Shown: in pieces, positions 36,653-44,877 of the stretch
How positions within the stretch are numbered: the first letter of the stretch is position 1
Layout of the letters: each line of letters begins with the position of its first letter
Assembly (NCBI RefSeq): GCF_004216775.1
Contig: NZ_SGXF01000001.1
Location: 48,738 to 112,737 of the forward strand
Source of the DNA: Cuneatibacter caecimuris
GTDB lineage: Bacteria > Bacillota > Clostridia > Lachnospirales > Lachnospiraceae
Reading direction: 5' to 3'
DNA: 64,000 nucleotides
The notes under the pieces: model-generated
Seen by the model: only the letters and a program-made list of their open reading frames with translations
Databases searched by the model: none
What the model was told of the DNA's origin: nothing
Translations under genes and position numbers: made by a program

Positions 36653-39316
36653 CTAATCTGATGTTTCATTCCGGGAAGCTTCTCCGGCCAGCTTCTCTAT
36701 CTGCCTTCTGGCCTCCTCAGGCAAGGTATCCAGCAGAAAATTTCTCCTTCCGGGCCCCTGCTTTTCTTCATAAATCTGCCTGATTTCCAGAGCGGCCCGC
36801 TCCACCTCTTCCTGAAATTCCCTGGCGGACAGCAGCCGGCAGCCCTGGCTGCGGATGATGATCTGTTCCAGGCCGTCGGAGGTGGCGACTGTCACATCAT
36901 ATTTCATCCCGTTTTCGTGGGCAAATTTCTCTATATACTGATCCGCGGTCTCTGCTTCCCTGGTATAAACCACTTGGATATTATGATAATCCATGGCCTC
37001 TGTCCGGTGCCCCTGCATCCGGTAAGCGTCAAACACCGCGATCAGCCGGCATTTCCTGACAGCCTGATAATTGCAGAGTATATCCAGCAGTTTTCCTCTC
37101 GCGCCGTCAATATTCGCCTCCGCCAGGGACCGAAGCTCCTCCCAGGCAAAGATAATATTATATCCGTCCACCAGAAGATATTTTTCCCGGATCGCAGCAG
37201 GCTTTGGCTGGCGCTGTCCGGCAGGAGCTGAAATCACTGTCCGGCGGGAGCCTGCACGCTTTCTTCCGGGCGCTTTTCCATGGCTGTTGGCATAATAGGT
37301 CCGCGCCAGGATAGCGTCTATTTCTTCCACGCCCAGCCATGGCTCCCCTTCTCCTGATCCGGTACTTTCCGCCGCATTGCCTGCGGCGGAGTTTTTCAGG
37401 CAGGAGAAAGGGCTTTCCACATGCATGTGCTCTTTTACCTTGTCCCAGCTGACAGGATATCCTGCTCCATGGGAACAGAAAACTGAACCGGTGGGATTTT
37501 CCAAATCCCTTTCCGGATCGTACCCTGCGGCCTCTATAACCTCCTGTGCGTTATGGCAGGGCCCATACCCTGCAGGCACGCATACCAGCCTGCCGGTACC
37601 CCGCGTATAAGCCGTGACTTCCTTCTGGTAATCCCGGGCGGAGGCCACAGGCACTTTTCCCTTTAACACGGCAATATCCTCTGACAGCTCCGGCGGAAGA
37701 CATTCCCCGGACATTTTCTCCATATCCGTCATTGCTCGCCCCACCATCTGCGCGGGAATCTCCAGCCGGAATTCATAATAAGGTTCCAGCAGTACAGTGC
37801 CGGCCTCCCGCAGCCCCTGGCGCACCGCCCGGTAAGTGGCCTGCCGGAAATCTCCGCCTTCCGTGTGCTTCAGGTGCGCACGCCCCGCTGCCAGCGTGAT
37901 TCTCATATCTGTAACCGGCGCGCCGATCAGCACCCCGGGATGTTCCTTTTCCGCCAGATGGGTCAAAACCAGACGCTGCCAGTTCCTGTCCAGAGAATCC
38001 TCGCTGCAGGCAGAAGCGAATTCCAGGCCGCTCCCCCGCTCCAGAGGCTCCAGCAGCAAATGGACTTCCGCATAGTGGCGCAGCGGCTCAAAATGCCCCA
38101 CACCTTCCACGGTCCTGGCAACCGTTTCTTTATATACAATATTGCCGGCTCCGAACTCCACCTCTGTTTCAAAGCGTTCCAGTATCAGACTTTTCAGAAT
38201 TTCAATCTGCACCTCTCCCATGACCTGCGCATGGATTTCCTTGAGCTGCTCATTCCAGACAATGTGCAGTTCCGGCTCCTCTTCCTCCAGCTGCCGCAGC
38301 TTTGGCAGCATCGCTGCAGGTTCACAGCCCTCCGGCAGGCAGATCTGATACGTCAGCACCGGTTCCAGCACCGGCAGCCCGGCCGTTTCCTCTGCGCCGA
38401 AGCCCTGGCCCGGCCTGGTGTCCCCCGGGCCGGTGACAGCGCAGACTGTTCCGGCAGCCGCTTCATTCACAGTCTCATATTTCTCGCCGGAATAGATGCG
38501 GATCTGATTGACCTTTTCATCCCCCAACTGCATCCTGGCCTTTAAAACGCCTCCGGTCACTTTCAGGTAGGTAAGCCGGTTCCCCTGCACGTCTCTGGCT
38601 ACTTTAAAGACCCTGGCTCCGAATTCTTCAGGATAAGAAACCGGCCTGGTCCAAAAATCCAGAGCCTTCAAAAATTCCTCCACACCCTCCAGCCGCAGAG
38701 CCGAACCAAAACAGCAGGGAAACATTTTCCGGCTGAAAATCATTTCCCTGATTTTCTCATCTGATACTCTCCCTGTCTCCAGATACTGCTCCAGCGCAGC
38801 CTCACCGCACATGGCTGCAGCTTCCTGGAACGCCTCCTGATCAGAAACTCCGAAGTCCGCGCAGGCTCCGTCCAGCCTCTCCTGCAGCTCTTGCAGCAGT
38901 TTTTCTCTGCTGCATCCCGGCTGGTCCATTTTATTAATAAAGAGAAAAACAGGAATCTCATATTCTTTCAGCAGCCTCCACAGGGTCAGCGTATGTCCCT
39001 GGACGCCGTCCGAACCGCTGATGACCAGCACTGCATAATCCAGCGCCTGCAGCGTGCGCTCCATTTCCGCAGAAAAATCCACATGTCCGGGAGTATCCAG
39101 CAGCGTGAACCGCGTGCTGCCAAATTTGAAAACAGCCTGTTTGGAAAAAATGGTGATTCCTCTGGCGCGTTCCAGCGCGTCTGTATCCAGAAAAGCGTCC
39201 CCGTTATCCACCCTGCCCAGTTTCCGGATTCCGCCGCTTAAGTACAGCATGGCCTCTGATAAAGTAGTTTTTCCGGCATCCACATGGGCCAGAATCCCAA
39301 TGACTGTTTTTTTCAT
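36653..39316 (-). CDS. TetM/EF-G-like translation GTPase fused to a Rae1/YacP-type NYN nuclease domain
   Basis: 887 residues. The first ~640 are a translational GTPase close to tetracycline ribosomal-protection proteins: G1 AHVDAGKTT (10-18), G3 DTPGHVDF, G4 NKMD, then domains II-V (GNIVYKETVARTVEGVGHFE marks domain IV; MVGRAMTDMEKMSG is TetM-like). After a basic linker, residues about 706-887 form a complete NYN/PIN-like domain matching B. subtilis YacP/Rae1: LLVDGYNIIFAWEEL, AVFDAYRMQG, TREAETADQYIEKFA and VATSDGLEQ, with its acidic residues kept. Rae1 cuts mRNA in the ribosomal A site, the site TetM-like factors enter. Probably a ribosome rescue or quality-control factor; true tetracycline resistance is doubtful. 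ATG at 39316 behind GGAGCGG. Confidence 0.85.
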   Translation of the reverse strand: MKKTVIGILAHVDAGKTTLSEAMLYLSGGIRKLGRVDNGDAFLDTDALERARGITIFSKQAVFKFGSTRFTLLDTPGHVDFSAEMERTLQALDYAVLVISGSDGVQGHTLTLWRLLKEYEIPVFLFINKMDQPGCSREKLLQELQERLDGACADFGVSDQEAFQEAAAMCGEAALEQYLETGRVSDEKIREMIFSRKMFPCCFGSALRLEGVEEFLKALDFWTRPVSYPEEFGARVFKVARDVQGNRLTYLKVTGGVLKARMQLGDEKVNQIRIYSGEKYETVNEAAAGTVCAVTGPGDTRPGQGFGAEETAGLPVLEPVLTYQICLPEGCEPAAMLPKLRQLEEEEPELHIVWNEQLKEIHAQVMGEVQIEILKSLILERFETEVEFGAGNIVYKETVARTVEGVGHFEPLRHYAEVHLLLEPLERGSGLEFASACSEDSLDRNWQRLVLTHLAEKEHPGVLIGAPVTDMRITLAAGRAHLKHTEGGDFRQATYRAVRQGLREAGTVLLEPYYEFRLEIPAQMVGRAMTDMEKMSGECLPPELSEDIAVLKGKVPVASARDYQKEVTAYTRGTGRLVCVPAGYGPCHNAQEVIEAAGYDPERDLENPTGSVFCSHGAGYPVSWDKVKEHMHVESPFSCLKNSAAGNAAESTGSGEGEPWLGVEEIDAILARTYYANSHGKAPGRKRAGSRRTVISAPAGQRQPKPAAIREKYLLVDGYNIIFAWEELRSLAEANIDGARGKLLDILCNYQAVRKCRLIAVFDAYRMQGHRTEAMDYHNIQVVYTREAETADQYIEKFAHENGMKYDVTVATSDGLEQIIIRSQGCRLLSAREFQEEVERAALEIRQIYEEKQGPGRRNFLLDTLPEEARRQIEKLAGEASRNETSD

Positions 39317-39341
39317 CCGCTCCAACTTTCCATAACGCAAA

Positions 39342-39366
39342 TCTGACGGGCGCGCTGCCCGTCAGA
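39342..39366 (-). terminator. Hairpin between pta and the GTPase-NYN gene
   Basis: Perfect 10-bp stem TCTGACGGGC/GCCCGTCAGA with a 5-base loop, followed by only ATTTG on the minus strand. It may be a weak terminator or attenuator 25 bp after the pta stop and 26 bp before the next start. Confidence 0.55.
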
Positions 39367-39391
39367 CCGGTATTCTGTTCTGTTTAATCTG

Positions 39392-40390
39392 TCATTCCTG
39401 TGCCTGGCACTGTACTGCGGTAATAGCAACCACGCCCACAATATCCTCTGCCGAGCAGCCGCGGGACAAGTCGTTGACCGGCTTTGCAATACCCTGGGTC
39501 ACAGGACCGTAAGCCTCTGCCTTAGCCAGTCTCTGAACCAGCTTATAGCCGATATTGCCGGCATCCAGATCAGGGAATACCAGAACATTAGCCTTGCCGG
39601 CAACCTCGCTGCCGGGCGCCTTGGAAGCGCCTACGCTGGGAACGATGGCCGCATCCAGCTGCAGCTCTCCGTCCAGTTTCAGGCCGGGATTGTTCTGCTT
39701 CGCGATCTCTGTGGCGGCTACAACCTTATCCACATCCGCATGCTTCGCGCTTCCCTTTGTGGAATGAGACAACATCGCCACGATAGGCTCTTTCTGAACC
39801 AGCAGCTCAAAGGATTCCGCGGAAGAAACAGCGATCGCCGCCAGCTTTTCCGGATCGGGATTCTGCTCCAGGCCGGCGTCCGCAAAAATAAACGCGCCGT
39901 CCGCGCCGTATTCGCAGTCTGGCACTACCATCAGGAAGAAGGCGCTCACCAGCTTCACGCCGGGCTTCGTCTTCAGGATCTGCAGGCAGGGACGAAGGGT
40001 GTTGGCTGTGGAGTGGCAGGCGCCGGAAACCAGTCCGTCCGCGTCTCCGCATTTCACCATCATCACACCGTAGTATGTATAATCTGTCATCAGAATTTCT
40101 TTTGCCTTTTCAGGGGTCATGCCCTTTGCCTGGCGAAGCTCTACCAGCTTGTCAATGTATTCTCCTGTTTTTTCATAAGTGGCAGGGTCTACAACAACAG
40201 CCTTGGAAAAATCCAGGCCTGCGCCGTTCTTTTCAATCTCTTCAGGGCTGCCGATAATGATCAGATCCGCCAGATCTTCCTTCTGAATCTGTGCGGCAGC
40301 TTCGAAAATTCTTCTGTCCATGGACTCCGGCAGAATAATTTTCTTTCTGTCCGCTTTTGCTCTCTCTTTGATAACGTCAATAAATCCCAT
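39392..40390 (-). CDS. pta: Phosphate acetyltransferase
   Basis: Interconverts acetyl-CoA and acetyl phosphate for fermentative ATP production. The 332-residue protein starts MGFIDVIKERAKADRKKIILPE and has GLVSGACHSTANTLRP (about 132), LSHSTKGSAKH, and the C-terminal end NDLSRGCSAEDIVGVVAITAVQ (quoted as NDLSRGCSAEDIVG). It is the short single-domain type. The usual partner ackA is not next to it; the GTPase-NYN gene follows instead. Start at 40390 behind AAAGGAG. Confidence 0.96.
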   Translation of the reverse strand: MGFIDVIKERAKADRKKIILPESMDRRIFEAAAQIQKEDLADLIIIGSPEEIEKNGAGLDFSKAVVVDPATYEKTGEYIDKLVELRQAKGMTPEKAKEILMTDYTYYGVMMVKCGDADGLVSGACHSTANTLRPCLQILKTKPGVKLVSAFFLMVVPDCEYGADGAFIFADAGLEQNPDPEKLAAIAVSSAESFELLVQKEPIVAMLSHSTKGSAKHADVDKVVAATEIAKQNNPGLKLDGELQLDAAIVPSVGASKAPGSEVAGKANVLVFPDLDAGNIGYKLVQRLAKAEAYGPVTQGIAKPVNDLSRGCSAEDIVGVVAITAVQCQAQE

Positions 40391-40454
40391 GATTTTTGAC
40401 TCCTTTCCTGTATTGATTCTCAGCCATCCAGCCCCGGATGCCCGTACTATTATC

Positions 40455-40483
40455 ATTATATAACACATTCTTTAAACAGACAA
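40455..40483 (-). promoter_or_regulatory. Promoter of pta
   Basis: On the minus strand: TTGTCT (40478-40483), 17-bp spacer, TATAAT (40455-40460). It lies inside the last codons of the DUF4173 gene, so pta is transcribed on its own although it directly follows that gene. Confidence 0.75.
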
Positions 40484-41934
40484 GGCTGTACTGGAAAAAA
40501 AACATTTCCGGCGCTGTTATACTCCTGAATGCCTTTCTCCACAGGCAATATACACAGCAGCGTGAAAAGAACGGCGCCGGAAAATGCCGCAATCCGTACC
40601 AGTGGTATCCTGCGGAAGCACAGCAGCAGCGCGGAAATAAAAACGATTGCCAGCCAGAGCAAGAAAACGCTCACCAGCACTCTTTTCACCGTAAGTCCAT
40701 AGACCGTGATATACAGCCCCATTTTAGACGCCGCCATAACGATCAGCAGCAAGGTGGCCGCGCAGACCAGCGCTGCGGCTGCTTGAAAAGCTTTTCCTTC
40801 GCATACCCCTTTCTTTGCAGCCAGATTGATGGCCAGAAGAACGGCTCCATTCACCAGCACAGTCTGACACAGCTCAAAAAAGCCTGTACGAGCGTATTCT
40901 GCGTAGGAAAACCCTTCCGGCAGATTTCCGAAAAACGCACCGAACATATACCCGGCCTGCAGAAGCAGAAAAACGATGTATACCGCTGTCAGAACTGCCA
41001 GCACCAATATCACGGAAATTGCCGGAGCAAACCGGAATTGATCGCGAATTTCTGTCAAACTTTTCTGGGTCATGTTTTCCGCACGCCTTCCGCTGACGCA
41101 GCCGTATACCAAACCGTACAGGAACATCCCGGTAAACAGGGCCAGGACCAGCTGCATCAGCGCTGTCCCGGAAAATACTGTGCTCCAGAAATGACTCCAG
41201 CCGTTTGTGAGCCAGCCGCTCATCCCGGAAATTACAGTTTTGAATGAGGAATCCGCTTTGGAAAGCAGCGGAATCACCACACAGAGGCAGGCCAACGCCG
41301 CCAGGATGCCGCCGCACACAGCCGCTGCTTTTTTCAGCGGAAATTCTTTCTTTCCCCTGATCCTGCCTGCCCCGGCTTTCACCCCGGCGCACCAGACGGC
41401 AGGCAGGCGCAGAAAATTCCCCCAGGGGATGATAAACCCAGCGTTCAGCACATCAAACAGCACCCAGTGAGACGTCCTGTTTTCCAGAAGGCGGCCTGAC
41501 GCGGAAACGGTCCAGTAGATTCCCACTCCATGAATTGCGAGGACCTGCAGCGCTCCCATCAGGATATGGTCCCCAAAGATTACCAGGGAAAGACTCTGGG
41601 CAATCAGAACTGCCAGCCAAAACCAGCTTTCCGCCGCAGGTTTTTTCTTTTTCATTGCCAAATAGCCCAGGACGGCGCCTGTATAGAACAGCGAAAACCA
41701 GAACAGCCCGGCCGGTCCCTCCGTCGCAGCACTTTCCGGAATCAGGCGGTGAAACAGAATTAAATCCCAGTAAAGCCATGCTGCTGCAAAAAAGATAACC
41801 GCAAACACCGCGTCCATTCCTGACAGCGGATATTTTTTACTCATTATTCTTTCCGGGGCCAGTTCTTCCTCCTCATGGTCAGCCTGCCCTTCCATCATTT
41901 CAGCTGTTTCTTCTTTCAATTTTGCTTCTTCCAT
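40456..41934 (-). CDS. DUF4173/DUF4153-family membrane protein
   Basis: 492 residues with an acidic N-terminal cytoplasmic tail (about 1-35, DHEEEELAPE) and about 11-12 membrane segments. The family is recognised by GYMFGAFFGNLPEGFSYAEYARTGFFEL (about 330-357; key part FSYAEYARTGFFEL). The function is not established. Start at 41934, eight bases after AGGAGG; a second ATG upstream has no ribosome site. Single gene, divergent from the DUF308 gene. Confidence 0.8.
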   Translation of the reverse strand: MEEAKLKEETAEMMEGQADHEEEELAPERIMSKKYPLSGMDAVFAVIFFAAAWLYWDLILFHRLIPESAATEGPAGLFWFSLFYTGAVLGYLAMKKKKPAAESWFWLAVLIAQSLSLVIFGDHILMGALQVLAIHGVGIYWTVSASGRLLENRTSHWVLFDVLNAGFIIPWGNFLRLPAVWCAGVKAGAGRIRGKKEFPLKKAAAVCGGILAALACLCVVIPLLSKADSSFKTVISGMSGWLTNGWSHFWSTVFSGTALMQLVLALFTGMFLYGLVYGCVSGRRAENMTQKSLTEIRDQFRFAPAISVILVLAVLTAVYIVFLLLQAGYMFGAFFGNLPEGFSYAEYARTGFFELCQTVLVNGAVLLAINLAAKKGVCEGKAFQAAAALVCAATLLLIVMAASKMGLYITVYGLTVKRVLVSVFLLWLAIVFISALLLCFRRIPLVRIAAFSGAVLFTLLCILPVEKGIQEYNSAGNVFFPVQPCLFKECVI

Positions 41935-41982
41935 GTCAGTTACCTCCTGCATTTTAGAAATATTATCTCATATCTCTAAAGA

Positions 41983-42011
41983 AGGATAACACATTACATT
42001 TCAAATGTCAA
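41983..42011 (-). promoter_or_regulatory. Promoter of the DUF4173 gene
   Basis: On the minus strand: TTGACA (42006-42011), 17-bp spacer, TATCCT (41983-41988). Confidence 0.65.
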
Positions 42012-42219
42012 TTAATAATTATCGAATTGCAATATATATTTTTCGCATTCCGGCATTTATATGTTGAGTAAAGTTTTGTATCGGCAAACAGGGGCTTTCC
42101 CGTCCCGGTCATTCTTTTTTTCTGTCCTCAAAATGCGGTCACTTTTCCTTTTTTCACATAAGATAATAGAAAAGAGTTCCCGCTCATTTCATTATCTCAA
42201 ACTGTAAGGAGGAATACAT

Positions 42220-42762
42220 ATGTTTCGATTTTTCTGGTCCCGCAGCGCTTCTGTATGGACGGCATGCCTCTATGTTTTTCTGGGCGCAATGCTGCTGATA
42301 TTTCCGGGCATCACCGGCACTGTTTTCTGCTGGTTCCTGGCAGGGGGCAGCCTGATCTATGCCGCCGGCCGCCTTTTTTATTATGTCAGCTGCAGAAAAA
42401 AAGGCTGTTCTTCTCTGAAAGACCTGATCCTGGGCTTCTCGTTTTTTGGTTTTACCCTGTTCTGCTGCTTTTTCCCACTGACTGTCCTTTCCATCCTGCC
42501 CATGGTGCTGGGCATCATTCTTTTGCTGGACGGCGTTGGAAAGCTGCCGCTTCTCATCGCGGCGCTGCAGGACAGAAGCCCCCTGACAGCGGCGCTGGCC
42601 ATTTCTGTTCTGGTTCCCATGTTTCTGGGATTTCTGATCGCTGCGAATCCTTTTGACACCGCCAAGACTGTGATCATGTTTTTTGGCACTGCTCTGGTGG
42701 CGGACGGCGTCTGCGATCTGGGAACTGCAATTTATGCGCGTAGGATGCCGCGGAATTTTTAA
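42220..42762 (+). CDS. HdeD/DUF308-family small membrane protein
   Basis: 180 residues with about six membrane segments arranged as three helical pairs, like HdeD/DUF308 proteins (acid-stress or unknown role). Segments include VFLGAMLLIFPG, LPMVLGIILLLDGVGKL and MFFGTALVADGVCDLGTAIY. Strong AAGGAGGAATACAT before the ATG. Followed by a family-B hairpin. Confidence 0.8.
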   Translation: MFRFFWSRSASVWTACLYVFLGAMLLIFPGITGTVFCWFLAGGSLIYAAGRLFYYVSCRKKGCSSLKDLILGFSFFGFTLFCCFFPLTVLSILPMVLGIILLLDGVGKLPLLIAALQDRSPLTAALAISVLVPMFLGFLIAANPFDTAKTVIMFFGTALVADGVCDLGTAIYARRMPRNF

Positions 42763-42797
42763 ATCATATTTTTGTGACCAATGGGGGGAGTCGCGAA

Positions 42798-42870
42798 GAG
42801 GCGGCAGAGAAAACTCCGGAGGCTCCATGCCTTACGGCAAATAGCCTCCTCCGTTTTGTCTGCCGCCTCC
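42798..42870. repeat. Long palindrome family B, copy 2
   Basis: Arms GAGGCGGCAGA (42799 on) and TCTGCCGCCTC (to 42869), then AAAACTCCGGAGGCT pairing with AGCCTCCTCCGTTTT (one mismatched stretch), apical stem GCC TTAC GGC. About 36 bp after the DUF308 stop. Confidence 0.85.
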
Positions 42871-42963
42871 CTGCCAAAGGGCTTCCGGCCGCCATGAGTT
42901 AGCTAAATTCCCTGCAGCATATTATTTTTCCAAGACGTAGGAAATCAGCCCGGAAACTTGCTG

Positions 42964-42992
42964 TTTCCACGCCTTTGTGATTGTGGTATAAT
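42964..42992 (+). promoter_or_regulatory. Promoter of the DUF3795-SAP gene pair
   Basis: TTTCCA (42964-42969), 17-bp spacer, TATAAT (42987-42992) with an extended TGG before it. The start codon is about 47 bp downstream. Confidence 0.7.
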
Positions 42993-43039
42993 GAAATGCA
43001 CAAAAATGAAATGGTGGATTTTGCAAAAGGGAATAAATT

Positions 43040-43510
43040 ATGAAAATGCCAAGCGAAAATATTGATCATGCCATGTTCGCTCCATGCGGAATGAACTGTA
43101 AGGTTTGTTACAAACATTGTTACCATAAAAAGCCATGTGCGGGATGTTTGAACGGCGATATGGGAAAGCCTGAGCATTGCCGAAAATGCAGGATAAAGGA
43201 CTGCATAAAAGAAAAAGAGCTGTCTTACTGTTTTGAATGTTCCGTTTTTCCATGTAAGCTTATAAAAAATCTGGAAAAAAGCTATATCCAAAGGTATCGG
43301 ACAAGTCTTCTGGAAAATAGTGGATTTGTTCAGGAACATGGTTTGGAATTATTCATGGAAATGCAGAAAGAAAAATATACTTGTCCAAAATGCGCCGGTA
43401 TTATCTCTATCCATGATAGAGAATGCAGCGAATGCCAGGAAAAAATGGACGAAATGATGGACTTGCTGAAAAATCCCAACCGCAGCAGGGATACAGACAA
43501 ATATAGCTGA
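43040..43510 (+). CDS. DUF3795 cysteine-rich protein
   Basis: 156 residues with an N-terminal run of Cys pairs (FAPCGMNCKVCYKHCYH, CAGCLNGD, CRKCRIKDCIKEK, CFECSVFPC), the DUF3795 pattern, and a second CPKCAGIIS ... CSECQ zinc-ribbon-like pair at about 116-135. Probably a metal-binding protein; role unknown. The gene is clearly AT-richer than its neighbours. Start behind GGGAATAAATT. The SAP-domain gene follows 14 bp later. Confidence 0.82.
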   Translation: MKMPSENIDHAMFAPCGMNCKVCYKHCYHKKPCAGCLNGDMGKPEHCRKCRIKDCIKEKELSYCFECSVFPCKLIKNLEKSYIQRYRTSLLENSGFVQEHGLELFMEMQKEKYTCPKCAGIISIHDRECSECQEKMDEMMDLLKNPNRSRDTDKYS

Positions 43511-43524
43511 AAGCGAGGTAAACC

Positions 43525-44100
43525 ATGATAGAAAGACCTTCTTTAGACAAACATTTAGACAGCAGAACATTTCGTGATTTTTACTATTTAAAAGAGGAAT
43601 TAGTGGACTTTTGCAGGAAAAACGGCCTGCCTGTTTCTGGCGGGAAAATAGAAATAGCAGAGAGGATTGCATATTTTCTGGATACTGGAAAAGTTATGCC
43701 CGCAAAAACAGGAAAGAGAACCGCCGCAGAAATATCAGAAATCACTGAAGATGCAAAGATTGAAGCTGACTTTGTTTGTTCGGAAAGGCATAGAGCATTT
43801 TTTAAGGAACATATCGGGAAAGCTTTTTCGTTTAATGTGGCTTTTCAAAAGTGGCTAAAGGCTAATGCCGGAAAAACTTATAGAGAAGCAATTACCGCCT
43901 ATGATCAAATCCTTGAGGATAAGAAAAAGGGAAAAACAGTTATTGATAAGCAGTTTGAGTATAATACCTATATCCGGGATTTTTTTGCAAATAATCCGGG
44001 TAAAACTTTGGAAGAGGCAATTAAGTGTTGGAATTACAAAAAGCGATTGCCGGGACACAACCATTATGAGCCGTTAGATCTTGCAGCTTTGGAGTCGTAG
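43525..44100 (+). CDS. SAP-domain / DUF6434 protein
   Basis: 191 residues. The N-terminal SAP-like motif (FYYLKEELVDFCRKNGLPVSGGKIEIAERIAYF, about 20-52, nucleic-acid binding; core KEELVDFCRKNGLPVSGGK) is followed by a DUF6434-type domain repeating FQKWLKANAGKTYREAITAY and IRDFFANNPGKTLEEAIKCW. Probably binds DNA or RNA; the role is unknown. AT-rich like the gene before it; same operon. Start behind GCGAGGTAAACC. Confidence 0.82.
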   Translation: MIERPSLDKHLDSRTFRDFYYLKEELVDFCRKNGLPVSGGKIEIAERIAYFLDTGKVMPAKTGKRTAAEISEITEDAKIEADFVCSERHRAFFKEHIGKAFSFNVAFQKWLKANAGKTYREAITAYDQILEDKKKGKTVIDKQFEYNTYIRDFFANNPGKTLEEAIKCWNYKKRLPGHNHYEPLDLAALES

Positions 44101-44104
44101 AGAG

Positions 44105-44170
44105 GCGGCAGAGAAAACTCCGGAGGCTCGATGCCTTACGGCTAATAGCCTCCTCCGTTTTCTCTGCCGC
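44105..44170. repeat. Long palindrome family B, copy 3
   Basis: GCGGCAGAGAAAA pairs with TTTTCTCTGCCGC, then CTCCGGAGGC with GCCTCCTCCG, apical GCC TTAC GGC. It starts at the SAP-gene stop codon and lies 21 bp from the convergent methyltransferase stop, so it can end transcription from both sides. Confidence 0.88.
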
Positions 44171-44190
44171 AACTGATGTGGGAAGACGTG

Positions 44191-44859
44191 TTATTTTTTT
44201 CTCAGGCAGAATATTCTGTTGACCTGCTCTGCTTCCGGGATCCACATCTCGGCGTAAGATTCTGCGGAAAACCAATGTTTCAGGTATTCCTGCCAGGCTT
44301 CTGTGCTCCTGTTCCAGAGGATCAGGCCGTCGTCCAGCAGGTCTTCTCTTATTTTTCTGATTCCCCATTCTGTAATCTGTTCCTCTGCCAGAAAGGGGTT
44401 TAGCTTCACCATGAGCTTTCCGCCGGGGCGCAGAAGGCGGTTGACTTCATTCAGGACGGTTTCTGCGTCTTCGGGATACAAATTATCAAGAATATTGGAC
44501 AAAATAACGCTGTCCACAGAGGAATCCGGCTCCCCGGACAAGGCCTCTGAGCTGCCTTCAAGAAAGCGATAGTTTCCTGCAGGCATTTTTTCTGCGCGCA
44601 GGCGCGCCAGGCGTATCCCTTCTTCCGCTAAGTCTATGCCAAGATGCTCTTTTGTTCCCCTCAATGCGCAGTGAAAAAGCATGCTTCCGTTTCCGCAGCC
44701 AAAATCCAGGATTTTTTCCGCCCCCATGCACAGCCAGTCTAAAGCTTCATCCAGCTCTTTCCAGCCTGTGTTTGTGGTCGCAGGTACCTGGACCTCCTGC
44801 TGTAATTCTCTGTATATATTATTTTCAGTGGTTATGGCCTTTAAGTATTTTTCTTCCAT
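44191..44859 (-). CDS. SAM-dependent methyltransferase
   Basis: 222 residues, class I fold. The SAM motif I is ILDFGCGNGSMLF (about 49-61), acidic motif II GIDLAEEG, and the post-motif SVDSVILSNILDNL. The substrate is unknown. It starts 18 bp after the GH31 gene behind AGGAGAGGCG, so the two are co-transcribed. Confidence 0.85.
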   Translation of the reverse strand: MEEKYLKAITTENNIYRELQQEVQVPATTNTGWKELDEALDWLCMGAEKILDFGCGNGSMLFHCALRGTKEHLGIDLAEEGIRLARLRAEKMPAGNYRFLEGSSEALSGEPDSSVDSVILSNILDNLYPEDAETVLNEVNRLLRPGGKLMVKLNPFLAEEQITEWGIRKIREDLLDDGLILWNRSTEAWQEYLKHWFSAESYAEMWIPEAEQVNRIFCLRKK

Positions 44860-44877
44860 CGCCTCTCCTGTCCTGTT

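Noticed and set aside
36653..39316. Calling this gene a tetracycline resistance determinant
   Set aside because: The GTPase part is TetM-like, but the NYN fusion, the chromosomal setting and the lack of mobile-element signs argue for a housekeeping or rescue factor.
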